64,000 nt of DNA from Streptomyces sp. NBC_01445 (GTDB taxonomy: Bacteria > Actinomycetota > Actinomycetes > Streptomycetales > Streptomycetaceae), in the NCBI RefSeq assembly GCF_035918235.1, contig NZ_CP109486.1, forward strand, positions 806,001 to 870,000, written 5' to 3'. This document shows, in pieces, positions 54,721 through 62,599 of this stretch; the stretch's first letter is position 1; every line of letters begins with the position of its first letter. A program made the position numbers and the translations under genes. The notes under the pieces are model-generated. The model was not told the origin of the DNA. It saw only the letters and a list, made by a program, of their open reading frames with translations, and searched no databases.

Positions 54721-55923
54721 TCACCACTCGACGTGCATCACGCGCGGAGCACGAATGATCATGTCCGCCTTCCATTCGACGTCGCCGCTGAGCCGCAGGC
54801 CCGGCATGCCCTCGACGAGGGCCTTGAGCGCCTCCTGCAGTTCCACCCGGGCGAGGTGCGCGCCCAGGCAGTGATGGGCGCCGTGGCCGAAGACCATGTG
54901 CCGGTTGTCGGCGCGGTCGATGACGACCTCGTCGGCGTTGTCGAAGACGAGGCCGTCGCGGTTAACCGCGCTCGTGTCCACGATGACCGGCTCGCCCTCG
55001 CGCACGAGGACACCGCCCACCGTCATGTCCTCGAGCGCATACCTCGGAGAGATGCCGTTCGCGGCGAACGGGACGAAGCGCAGCAGCTCCTCGACGGCCG
55101 CGGGAATCGCCTCGGGGTCCGCGCACAGCCGCGTCCACAGCTCGCGACGCTGCTGGAGCACATGGACGAAGCTCGAGATCTCACTCGCCGTCGTCTCGAA
55201 TCCGCCGATGAGGATCGAGATGCACAGGCCGATGAGCTCCGGCTCGGCGAGCCGGTCGTGGGCGTCGCGCGCCTCGATGAGGGCGCTCGTCAGGTCGTCC
55301 CGCGGCTCCGCACGGCGCTCCTTGACCAGGTCCTCGAAGTACTTCTGCAGATCCATGAAGCTCTGCACACACTCTTCGTCGGTCAGTTCGCCCGTGGACA
55401 GCGCCGCGTCGCACCATCCCCGCAGCCGGGTCCTGTCGTCCTCCGGTACGCCGAGGAGCTCGCAGATCACGGTGACGGGGATGGCCAGCGCGTACGAGCC
55501 GACCAGCTCGGCGGGCGCACCGCCGGCCTTCATGTCGGCGACGAGCCCGGCGGCGAGCTCGCCGATCCAGGCCCGCTTGTTCTCGATGCGCCGGGGGGTG
55601 AAGGCTTTGGAGACGAGCGTGCGCAGGCGGGTGTGGTCCGGGGGGTCCATCGTCAGGATGCTCTCGGGCACGGCCCGCGGCGTCATGCGCGGCTCGTCGC
55701 GCTGGGTGGCCAGGTGACGGGAGAACCGCCGGTCGGTCAGGACGAAACGTGCGTCGTCGTACCGCGTGACGAGCCACGCGGGCTCACCGAACGGCAGCTG
55801 TACGCGGATCGGGTCCCCGTCCTCGAAGAGCTTCGCGTACGACTGCGAGAGCTCGAGCCCCTCGCTTCCGGTGAAGGGGTACGCGACCGGTGCCGGCTTC
55901 TCGGTTTCCACTTCGGTGCTCAC
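54721..55923 (-). CDS. lnmZ: Cytochrome P450
   Basis: A 400-residue actinobacterial P450. The GTG start follows GAGGAGG. The I-helix motif GGFETTAS, the ExxR in EELLRF and the heme-binding loop FGHGAHHCLG are all present. In leinamycin, P450s (LnmA, LnmZ) oxidise the released macrolactam; the exact position used by this one cannot be told from sequence. It is transcribed alone, from a promoter shared back-to-back with lnmZ', and ends at a strong hairpin. Confidence 0.92.
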   Translation of the reverse strand: MSTEVETEKPAPVAYPFTGSEGLELSQSYAKLFEDGDPIRVQLPFGEPAWLVTRYDDARFVLTDRRFSRHLATQRDEPRMTPRAVPESILTMDPPDHTRLRTLVSKAFTPRRIENKRAWIGELAAGLVADMKAGGAPAELVGSYALAIPVTVICELLGVPEDDRTRLRGWCDAALSTGELTDEECVQSFMDLQKYFEDLVKERRAEPRDDLTSALIEARDAHDRLAEPELIGLCISILIGGFETTASEISSFVHVLQQRRELWTRLCADPEAIPAAVEELLRFVPFAANGISPRYALEDMTVGGVLVREGEPVIVDTSAVNRDGLVFDNADEVVIDRADNRHMVFGHGAHHCLGAHLARVELQEALKALVEGMPGLRLSGDVEWKADMIIRAPRVMHVEW

Positions 55924-55965
55924 TGTCGACTGCCTCCTCGGAAATGCCCGCCGTGACGCGGCGTC

Positions 55966-56008
55966 ACGCTAACGGCCCGGGCCGCGGCGGCCTGCTCAAT
56001 CCGGAGCA
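55966..56008 (-). promoter_or_regulatory. Candidate lnmZ promoter with Crp-type operator
   Basis: TGCTC-AATCCG-GAGCA at 55993-56008 is a perfect 5-6-5 palindrome. On the minus strand TAGCGT (55971-55966) is 32 bp from its centre, so the predicted start is near 55959 and the operator near -41.5. The site also faces lnmZ' and may serve both genes. Confidence 0.5.
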
Positions 56009-56029
56009 TCGGGCGGAAGTACCGGGCGG

Positions 56030-56041
56030 GATACTCCGCAC
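56030..56041 (+). promoter_or_regulatory. Candidate -10 box for a leaderless lnmZ' transcript
   Basis: GATACT at 56030-56035 is 32 bp from the centre of the shared operator and would start transcription at or next to the ATG at 56042. No clear ribosome binding site precedes that ATG, which fits a leaderless message. The box itself is a poor match. Confidence 0.3.
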
Positions 56042-56446
56042 ATGACTCAGATGCGGATTCAGGCCACCTTCGTCGTCGACGTCTGGGACGGCACCGACGA
56101 CGATCAGGTCGACGGCGGCCCGGTCACCGGTCGCGTCGAACTGACCAAGACCTACACGGAAGGCGATGTGAAGGGCTCGGCCACCGGCCACATGGTGACC
56201 ACCCAAGGCCCCGGCGGCGCGGCCTACGTGGCGCAGGAGCGGGTCACCGGAATCATGGGCGGCCGCACGGGGACGTTCGTCCTGGAGCACCGGGCGACGC
56301 AGGTCCCGGGCACCGACCCGGTGACGTGGGCGGGCATCGTGCCGGGATCCGGCACCGGCGAACTGGCCGGCGTCAGCGGCGAGGGCTCACTCGGCCACGG
56401 CACGCTCGACCTCCAGGTCGAGTTCGCCACCGACGGGGCTGCCTAG
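56042..56446 (+). CDS. lnmZ': DUF3224 family protein
   Basis: A 134-residue protein resembling DUF3224, a small allene-oxide-cyclase-like beta-barrel family of unknown role. The segments GHMVTTQGPGGAAYVAQERV and FVLEHRA fit that family. No signal peptide is seen. It is divergent from the P450 lnmZ across the shared operator and convergent with the DUF1697 gene. In leinamycin the last named gene at this place is lnmZ', of unknown function. An alternative start is the ATG 9 bases downstream. Confidence 0.75.
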   Translation: MTQMRIQATFVVDVWDGTDDDQVDGGPVTGRVELTKTYTEGDVKGSATGHMVTTQGPGGAAYVAQERVTGIMGGRTGTFVLEHRATQVPGTDPVTWAGIVPGSGTGELAGVSGEGSLGHGTLDLQVEFATDGAA

Positions 56447-56466
56447 TCCGCGGCGCGAAGGGCCGT

Positions 56467-57060
56467 TCAGCCCTTCCCGGCGGCCGCCAGGATCTTCTCG
56501 GAGGTGTGGAAGAACCGCCCTGTGGCCTGTACCCCGAAGGTCTTCTCGATGGCGGGGACCGGGTTGACGGGGCGGCCGTTGACCAGCCGCCACCGCACAT
56601 AGGCCGTCGCCCCGCAGGCGCCGAGGACTTCCCAGTCGCCCTTGGCGGAGCGCAGCGGGAACTCGCCGTCCGTCAGCGGGCCCGAGCTGTAGACCATGGA
56701 GAACCGCTCGTCCGGGGCCGGCTGCCGGCCCACGAACGGGGACGCTGCCAGCTCCGTGCGCAGTTCGTCCGTCGTGCGCAGGATCGTGGGAACCTCGAAC
56801 CCGAAGGTCTCGGCGAGGCCGGCCTCCACGCGCTCGACGATGCGGGCGCGGTCGTTCCCCGCGCCGGTGAAGAAGGCGTTCCCGCTGGCGATATAGGTGC
56901 GCGCGCCCGTGAATCCCAGCTGGGTGAGCACCTCGCGCAGGCGGGCCATCTCGACCTTGCGCCCGGGGACGTTCACGGCCCGCAGGAAGGCGATGTACGT
57001 CGGATCGGTCTGACCGGCCGGAGCAGTCACATCGGTCGCATCGCTCGGAACGGTCCTCAT
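56467..57060 (-). CDS. DUF1697 family protein
   Basis: A 197-residue member of DUF1697, with the typical opening YIAFLRAVNVPGRKVEMARL and TYIASGNAFF. I chose the ATG at 57060 because it follows GGAAGGAA and keeps the family's normal N-terminus; an ATG 57 bases further upstream is possible. The family is common in actinomycete genomes and has no known reaction. It probably marks the edge of the lnm cluster. Confidence 0.85.
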   Translation of the reverse strand: MRTVPSDATDVTAPAGQTDPTYIAFLRAVNVPGRKVEMARLREVLTQLGFTGARTYIASGNAFFTGAGNDRARIVERVEAGLAETFGFEVPTILRTTDELRTELAASPFVGRQPAPDERFSMVYSSGPLTDGEFPLRSAKGDWEVLGACGATAYVRWRLVNGRPVNPVPAIEKTFGVQATGRFFHTSEKILAAAGKG

Positions 57061-57130
57061 GTGCGTGCGGGTTCCTTCCTCGTTGCCACGTCGCGCCCGG
57101 CCGGAGCCGGGCGCCATGTTCTCACGCGTT

Positions 57131-57880
57131 TCAGAACGTCCGCTCGGCCACCGGGAAGCGGTTGTGCGCGGCGTTGCAGCGGGTCAGATCGTCGACGAAC
57201 ACGTTGAGGAGAGGCCGTTCGTCCGCGTGCCAGTGGAAGTGGCCGCCGGGGAGGCGGCGGGCGCGGAAGGAGCGGCGGGTGTAGTCGCGCCAGCCGCCCA
57301 GCTCCGCACCCCGCACCGTGAGGTCGTCCTGCCCCGCCAGCGCCGTGACGGGGGCGTGCACCGTGTTGTCGAGTCCTTCCTCGTACGACTCCGCGAGCGC
57401 GAAGTCGGCTCGCAGCACCGGCAGTTGGAGCCTCGCCAGGCCGGCCTCGCCGAACGTGCCGGGATGGATACGGGGGTGGTGGCCGGCGCGGGCCAGGAAC
57501 TCCTCGTCCGGCAGGTGCCCGATGGGCTCCTCGCGCGGGGGCAGGTGAGGCGCCGGGTACCCGGAGACGTACAGCCGCTCGGCGACCAGTTCGTGGTCCC
57601 ACTCCAGACGGGCCGCGATCTCGTAGGCCAGTACGGCGCCGAAGCCATGGCCGTACAGCGCGAAGGGCCGGTCGCACAGACGGGCCACGGTGGGCACCAG
57701 CTCGTGCAGCAGCGGCTCCAGGCGGCGGCGCGGCTCCTCCCGCATCCGGCTCCCGCGCCCCGGCAGTTCGAGGGGGGTGACGGCGATGTGCGGCTGGAGA
57801 CGCTCGCACCACGGCAGATAGACGCCCGCTGAGGCGCCGGCGTACGGCAGGCAGAACAGGCGCACCGACGTGCCGGTCAT
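57131..57880 (-). CDS. Type II thioesterase-like protein with nucleophile Ser replaced by Gly
   Basis: A 249-residue protein close to NRPS/PKS type II thioesterases: LFCLPYAGASAGVYLPWCER at the start, LPGRGSR, a GQDD loop and GGHFHWH at the end. The nucleophile elbow reads LYGHGFGAVLAYE, so Gly79 takes the place of the catalytic Ser (codon GGC, one transition from AGC). It is probably inactive as a hydrolase, or keeps a binding role. It may be a relic of another pathway. It is divergent from the mca-like gene and has no obvious lnm counterpart. Confidence 0.85.
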   Translation of the reverse strand: MTGTSVRLFCLPYAGASAGVYLPWCERLQPHIAVTPLELPGRGSRMREEPRRRLEPLLHELVPTVARLCDRPFALYGHGFGAVLAYEIAARLEWDHELVAERLYVSGYPAPHLPPREEPIGHLPDEEFLARAGHHPRIHPGTFGEAGLARLQLPVLRADFALAESYEEGLDNTVHAPVTALAGQDDLTVRGAELGGWRDYTRRSFRARRLPGGHFHWHADERPLLNVFVDDLTRCNAAHNRFPVAERTF

Positions 57881-58181
57881 GCGGAGGCCGCCGGGGTGGG
57901 GGTGAGGGCGGTCGATACGTCGAGCACGGTGGTTCCCCTCTCGGTCCACAAGCCCTTTCGCAGGGCTGTTGCTGCCGCCGGACCCTACGGAGGAAATGCG
58001 CCAACTCCCTTTTTCTGTAGTGGGTTTGGTGGTCGGCTCCGAGTGCTTGTGCACCGCGGGTCGATGTCCGTTGCCCACACCGAGCGGCCCCAAGGGCGCA
58101 TGTGGCAGGTCTCGAGCGCCTCTCGAGTTGCCGTCCATAGCGTCCCCTCGGGGACGACCAGGACCCGAGAGAGGAGTCCCG
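57881..58181. other. Divergent intergenic region between the thioesterase-like and mca-like genes
   Basis: These 301 bases hold no convincing gene. It contains a small hairpin CGTCCC-CTCG-GGGACG (58141-58156) followed by GAGGAG before the mca-like ATG, two CTCGAG copies near 58112-58130, and a short T-rich stretch near 58009. No TGCTC-N6-GAGCA site was seen. Promoters for both genes should be here but I cannot place them. Confidence 0.5.
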
Positions 58182-59219
58182 ATGACCGGCACGCTCGTGC
58201 GCGGCGCCGCCCGAACGCGTCCGCGCCTGATGGCGGTCCACGCCCACCCCGACGACGAGTCCAGCAAAGGCGCGGCGACCTTGGCGAGATACGCCGCCGA
58301 GGGCGTCGAGGTGCTGGTGGTGACCTGCACCGGAGGGGAACAGGGGTCCATCCTCAATCCGGGGTACCCGCGCCCGCGCGGGCCCGTGGACATGTCCGTG
58401 CTGCGCGCCCGGGAGATGGAGCGGGCCCGGCGGATTCTCGGCGTGCGGCACTCCTGGCTCGGATATGTGGACTCGGGGCTGCCGCACGGGGACGAACCGC
58501 TCCCTGCGACCTGCTTCGCGCGCGTCGCCCCACAGGCGGCCACGGCCCGTCTGGTGCGGCTGATCCGGCAGTTCCGGCCGGATGTCGTCACGACGTACGA
58601 CGAGGACGGCGGCTATCCGCACCCGGACCATGTCATGGCGCACCGGATCACGGTGGCGGCCTTCACGGCGGCCGGTGACGGTGCGGCGCATCCTCGTGCG
58701 GGGCGTCCGTGGCAGCCGCTCAAGCTGTACTACAACCACGGCTCGCATCCGGCGCGCAGCGCGGCGCTGCACCGGGCGCTGCGGGAGCGGGGCAGCACGG
58801 CACCGTACGCGCCGCTGCCCAACGAGCCGGTGCGGCAGCCGGACATCACCACGCGGGTGCCGTGCGCCGAGTACTTCCCACTGCGGGACCGGGCGCTGCG
58901 CGCCCACACCTCACAGGTGGAACCGCACGGCGTCTGGTTCGCCGTGCCGACGCCGGTGCAGCAGGAGGTGTGGCCCACCGAGGACTACACACTCGCGCGG
59001 TCGCTGGTGCGCACGGAGCTGCCGGAGAGCGATCTGTTCGCCGGAATCACCACGGCGGCCACCGTCGGACGCCGTGGCGTCGGCCCGCGTCAGGTCAGGG
59101 CGCGCCGCCCCGAAGGGCTCCGGGTGAAGATGCCGGCGGACGCGGCGAGGGCCGCGCTGCGGGCCGCCTCGTCGGGCAGGAGCGGGTCGGGTTCGGCTCG
59201 CAGCAGGACCAGTTGGTGA
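58182..59219 (+). CDS. mca: Mycothiol S-conjugate amidase-like LmbE protein
   Basis: A 345-residue LmbE/PIG-L protein with AHPDDESSKGA, TCTGGEQG and DEDGGYPHPDH, the pattern of Mca, which cuts mycothiol adducts so that the cysteine-linked part can be exported. The ATG follows GAGGAG at 6 bases. The ESDLFAGI segment that normally lies near the Mca end is at residue 286, so ~50 extra residues follow. They overlap the 3' end of the convergent tetR by 130 bp and may be a recent extension. Because leinamycin is activated by thiols, an adduct-clearing role beside the cluster is plausible, but a housekeeping mca copy is equally possible. Confidence 0.85.
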   Translation: MTGTLVRGAARTRPRLMAVHAHPDDESSKGAATLARYAAEGVEVLVVTCTGGEQGSILNPGYPRPRGPVDMSVLRAREMERARRILGVRHSWLGYVDSGLPHGDEPLPATCFARVAPQAATARLVRLIRQFRPDVVTTYDEDGGYPHPDHVMAHRITVAAFTAAGDGAAHPRAGRPWQPLKLYYNHGSHPARSAALHRALRERGSTAPYAPLPNEPVRQPDITTRVPCAEYFPLRDRALRAHTSQVEPHGVWFAVPTPVQQEVWPTEDYTLARSLVRTELPESDLFAGITTAATVGRRGVGPRQVRARRPEGLRVKMPADAARAALRAASSGRSGSGSARSRTSW

Positions 59220-59800
59220 TAGAGCGGCGCGGTGGCGGCGACGAGCAGGGGGCGTGCGGCGGTGTCCGGCGGAACGTCCCCGCGCTCGACGGCCCGCTCG
59301 ACGGTGACCTCGCAGCGCGTGTAGCGGTCGTCCCAGAACCGGCGCAGGGCGCGGGCGGCCTGTTCGGAGCGGAATGACGCGGCGATCAGGGCCGCGGTGA
59401 CCGACGGCTGCTCGGACAGGGCCGTCTGGATGTCGTGGTTCAGTGCCGCCAGGTCGCCGTACAGCGTGCCGGTGTCCGCGGGCTCCCAGTCGTCGCCCAT
59501 GCCGGCGTTCAGGACGTCGGCGAGCAGCCCGCCGACGTCACCCCAGCGCCGGTACACCGTGGTGCGGTGGACTCCCGCGCGGTCCGCGACGGCGTCCACC
59601 GTGAGCGCGTCGTAGCCGTGTTCGACCAGCTCGCTACGGACCGCGTCGAGCACCTGGGCGCGGTTGCGGGCGGTGCGGCCGCCGGGGCGCCGGACCGGGG
59701 GCGCCGGGGCGGCAGCGGCGGCGGCGGCGGAACCGGATGCGGTATGCGGGGCGGCAGAGTCGGTATCCGGTATTCCGGTTGCTCGGGGAGGCGGTGGCAT
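59090..59800 (-). CDS. TetR family transcriptional regulator
   Basis: A 236-residue repressor-type protein. A low-complexity Ala/Pro N-terminus of about 38 residues is followed by a TetR helix-turn-helix (LTVDAVADRAGVHRTTVYRR) and a helical ligand domain. The annotated ATG gives the long tail; a shorter start is possible. It is divergent from the ABC-F gene, so it likely controls that resistance gene. The 120-base gap contains a short palindrome CAACTGTTG (59816-59824) as a possible operator. Its 3' end overlaps the mca-like gene. Confidence 0.88.
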   Translation of the reverse strand: MPPPPRATGIPDTDSAAPHTASGSAAAAAAAPAPPVRRPGGRTARNRAQVLDAVRSELVEHGYDALTVDAVADRAGVHRTTVYRRWGDVGGLLADVLNAGMGDDWEPADTGTLYGDLAALNHDIQTALSEQPSVTAALIAASFRSEQAARALRRFWDDRYTRCEVTVERAVERGDVPPDTAARPLLVAATAPLYHQLVLLRAEPDPLLPDEAARSAALAASAGIFTRSPSGRRALT

Positions 59801-59920
59801 GACAGCATCTTAATGCAACTGTTGTCGTACTAGTGGGGTCGTCGATGATCTTCCGAAGTGTTCGCCCGGCCCCGCGGCCCGCGCCGGCCGCTCCGTCCCC
59901 GAATGCTTCGGAGTCCTCAC

Positions 59921-61540
59921 ATGCCTACGCAGATCACCGTCCGCTCCGTCACCAAGTCCTTCGACGACCGGCTCGTCCTCGACGCGGTGACGTGCTCGCT
60001 CCCCGCGGGTGAGCGCGCCGGGATCATCGGGGAGAACGGCTCCGGGAAGAGCACCCTGCTGCGCCTGCTCGCCGGGCGCGAGCAGCCCGACCAGGGCAAG
60101 GTCGTCGTCCAGGCCGACGGCGGCGTCGGCTACCTCGCCCAGGACGAACAGCTCCCTTCGCGTGCCACCGTTCAGGATGTGATCGACCGGGCCCTGGGCG
60201 ACCTGCGCACCATGGAGGAGCGCATGCGTCGCCTGGAGGCCTCGATGGCCGACGGCGACGAGAGCGGCATGGCCGAATACGGAGACCTGATGACGGTCTT
60301 CGAGCTGCGCGGCGGCTACGACGCGGACGCCCGCGTGGAGCGCGCCCTGCACGGTCTCGGCCTGGACCTCCTCGACCGCGACCGCACCGTGGACGGCCTC
60401 TCCGGCGGAGAGCAGGTGCGCCTGCGCCTCGCGGCCGTCCTGGCGGCCGGTCCCGAGGTGCTGCTCCTCGACGAGCCGACCAACCATCTCGACGAGGACG
60501 CTCTGAGCTGGCTGGAGGACCACCTGCGCACCCGGCGTGGCACCACGGTGGCCGTCTCCCACGACCGGATGTTCCTCGAGCGGGTGGCGACGAGCCTGCT
60601 GGAGGTGGACGCGGACAGCCGCGGCATCGTGCGGTACGGCAACGGCTACGCCGGCTATCTCGCCGAGAAGGCGGCGGCCCGAGCGCGCGCGGCCCAGGCA
60701 CACGCGCAGTGGCAGACCGATGTGGCCCAACTGCGCGAGGCGGCGGCGACGACCGCCCGGCGGGTGGCACCGGGGCGAGCGATGAAGGACGGCAACAAGA
60801 TGGCCTACGACCGGGCGGCGGGCCGCGTGCAGCAGTCCCTGGCCAGCAGAGTGCGCCAGGCCGAGGAACGGCTGCGCCGCCTCCTCGCCGACCCGGTGCC
60901 CTCCCCTCCGGAACCCCTGCACTTCGCGCCCGTACTGCGGGCGGCACGCGTGCAGGGCCCCGTCCTCGACGCGGCCGGCATCGGTGTCGCCGGTCGGCTC
61001 GACCGCACGGACCTCACGATCGCGGCGGGCGAGCGACTGCTGATCACCGGGCCGAACGGGGCGGGCAAGACCACCCTGCTGCGCGTCCTGGCCGACGAGC
61101 TGGCGCCGGACACCGGTTCGGTCACCCGCCGGGGCCGGATCGGCTATCTCCCGCAGGAACCGGCTCCCGGCCGGCCCGGCGAGAGTCTGCTCGCCGCCTT
61201 CGCGCGCGGCCGCTCCGGGCAGACCGCCGAGCACCGCGACCGTCTGCTGTCCCTCGGCCTGTTCGACGCCGAGCAGCTCACGGCCTCGGTACGGGGCCTG
61301 TCCACCGGGCAGCGCCAGCGTCTCGCCCTGGCACGGCTCGTGACGCAGCCGTCGGACGTGCTGCTGCTCGACGAGCCCACCAATCATCTTTCGCCCGCAC
61401 TCGTCGAGGAGCTCGAAGCAGCCCTGGCCGGCTACGACGGCGCTCTCGTGGTCGTCAGTCACGACCGCCGGCTCCGCCGGCGCTGGCAGGGTGCTCAGCT
61501 CACCCTGTCGACGAGTGCACCACAGGCCGTCCGGGTCTGA
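59921..61540 (+). CDS. ABC-F type ATPase (ribosome-protection/antibiotic-resistance type)
   Basis: A 539-residue protein with two ABC ATPase domains and no membrane segments. The first has GENGSGKST, LSGGEQVR and LDEPTNHLD; the second has GPNGAGKTT, LSTGQRQR and LDEPTNHLS. Between them lies a charged helical linker. The ATG at 59921 follows CGGAG at about 7 bases; an in-frame ATG at 59903 is less likely. ABC-F proteins of this kind displace ribosome-targeting drugs. The divergent TetR and the Vgb-like lyase downstream suggest resistance to foreign antibiotics rather than to leinamycin. Confidence 0.9.
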   Translation: MPTQITVRSVTKSFDDRLVLDAVTCSLPAGERAGIIGENGSGKSTLLRLLAGREQPDQGKVVVQADGGVGYLAQDEQLPSRATVQDVIDRALGDLRTMEERMRRLEASMADGDESGMAEYGDLMTVFELRGGYDADARVERALHGLGLDLLDRDRTVDGLSGGEQVRLRLAAVLAAGPEVLLLDEPTNHLDEDALSWLEDHLRTRRGTTVAVSHDRMFLERVATSLLEVDADSRGIVRYGNGYAGYLAEKAAARARAAQAHAQWQTDVAQLREAAATTARRVAPGRAMKDGNKMAYDRAAGRVQQSLASRVRQAEERLRRLLADPVPSPPEPLHFAPVLRAARVQGPVLDAAGIGVAGRLDRTDLTIAAGERLLITGPNGAGKTTLLRVLADELAPDTGSVTRRGRIGYLPQEPAPGRPGESLLAAFARGRSGQTAEHRDRLLSLGLFDAEQLTASVRGLSTGQRQRLALARLVTQPSDVLLLDEPTNHLSPALVEELEAALAGYDGALVVVSHDRRLRRRWQGAQLTLSTSAPQAVRV

Positions 61541-61581
61541 GACACGGACGGCCGCACGCACCAACTCGCAAGGAGTCACCC

Positions 61582-62483
61582 ATGCTTCAGTCCAGCGCCG
61601 TGTTCAAGCAGGTGTCCGTCGCGGACCCTCAGTTCTGTCCGGCCCCTACGACGTCACCACCGGGCCGGACGACGCGCTGTGGTTCACCCTGATCCACTCC
61701 GGAGGCATCGCCCGCCTCACACCCGACGGCGCGCTCGACCGTCATGCGCTCGACTCCCCGGCGTGCGGCCCCTCGATCATCACGCCGGGCCCGGACGGGG
61801 CCCTGTGGTTCACCCGTTGCCAGGACCACCGCATCGGGCGGATGACGGTGACAGGGCAGGCGACCTCTTTCGCCGTTGCGACGCCGGACAGCGGCCCCTA
61901 CGGCATCGCCGCGGGCGGTGACGGCGCTCTGTGGTTCACCCAGTTGCACACGGACCGGATCGGCCGCATCACCGTGGACGGCCGGGTGACCGAGTTCCCG
62001 TTGCCCTTCAAGGGCGCTTTTCCCTCGGCCATCACCGCGGGGCCCGACCAGGCGCTGTGGTTCACGCTGAACCGGGCGGACGCCGTGGGGCGCATGGATC
62101 TCGGCGGAGAGGTCACGGTCCACCCGCTGCCCACCGAGCACGCGGCACCGGTCGGCATCACCGTCGGCACGGACGGCGCGCTGTGGTTCGTCGAGATCGG
62201 CGCCGGTCAGGTCGGACGGGTGGGCACCGACGGCGTAGTCCGGGAGTTCCCTCTCCCGGACCGCGCGTGCCGGCCGCACGCGATCACCGCCGACCCCGCC
62301 AGGGGCGTCTGCTGGTTCACCGAGTGGGCCGCCGGCCGCATCGGATCGATCACGCCCGACGGCCACATCGAGGAGTACGAACTCCCGGACCGCGGCGCGG
62401 AACCGCACGGCCTCACAGTGGCGCCGGACGGTGCGCTGTACGTCGCACTGGAGACGGGGCGGATACTGCGCATGGAGCTCTAG
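61582..62483 (+). CDS. vgb: Vgb-like virginiamycin B (streptogramin) lyase with apparent 5' frameshift
   Basis: From about 61635 to the stop the frame encodes a seven-bladed propeller with repeated GPDGALWFT blades, a histidine in PHAIT and WFTEW, as in streptogramin B lyases that linearise type B streptogramins. The only well-placed start, ATG 61582 behind AAGGAG (61570-61575), is in another frame, which ends after 36 codons. A one-base deletion between 61582 and about 61637 explains both. The alternative ATG at 61491 lies inside the ABC-F gene and lacks a binding site. Either the gene is broken here or the read has an error. Confidence 0.7.
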
Positions 62484-62535
62484 GACCGGCTTGTCCGGCG
62501 GGTCGTGCCCACGGCCAGTCCTTCCCGCGAACGCT

Positions 62536-62567
62536 CTTCGCCCCCGGCCGACGGCGCGGGGGCGAAG
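62536..62567. terminator. Bidirectional terminator between vgb-like and ABC-F genes
   Basis: An 11-bp stem (62536-62546 with 62557-62567) encloses a small inner GCC/GGC stem, between two convergent genes and on the strand-symmetric position expected for a shared terminator. Confidence 0.65.
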
Positions 62568-62599
62568 CTCTGTTCACAGGGTCTTTCCATCAGGGCTCT

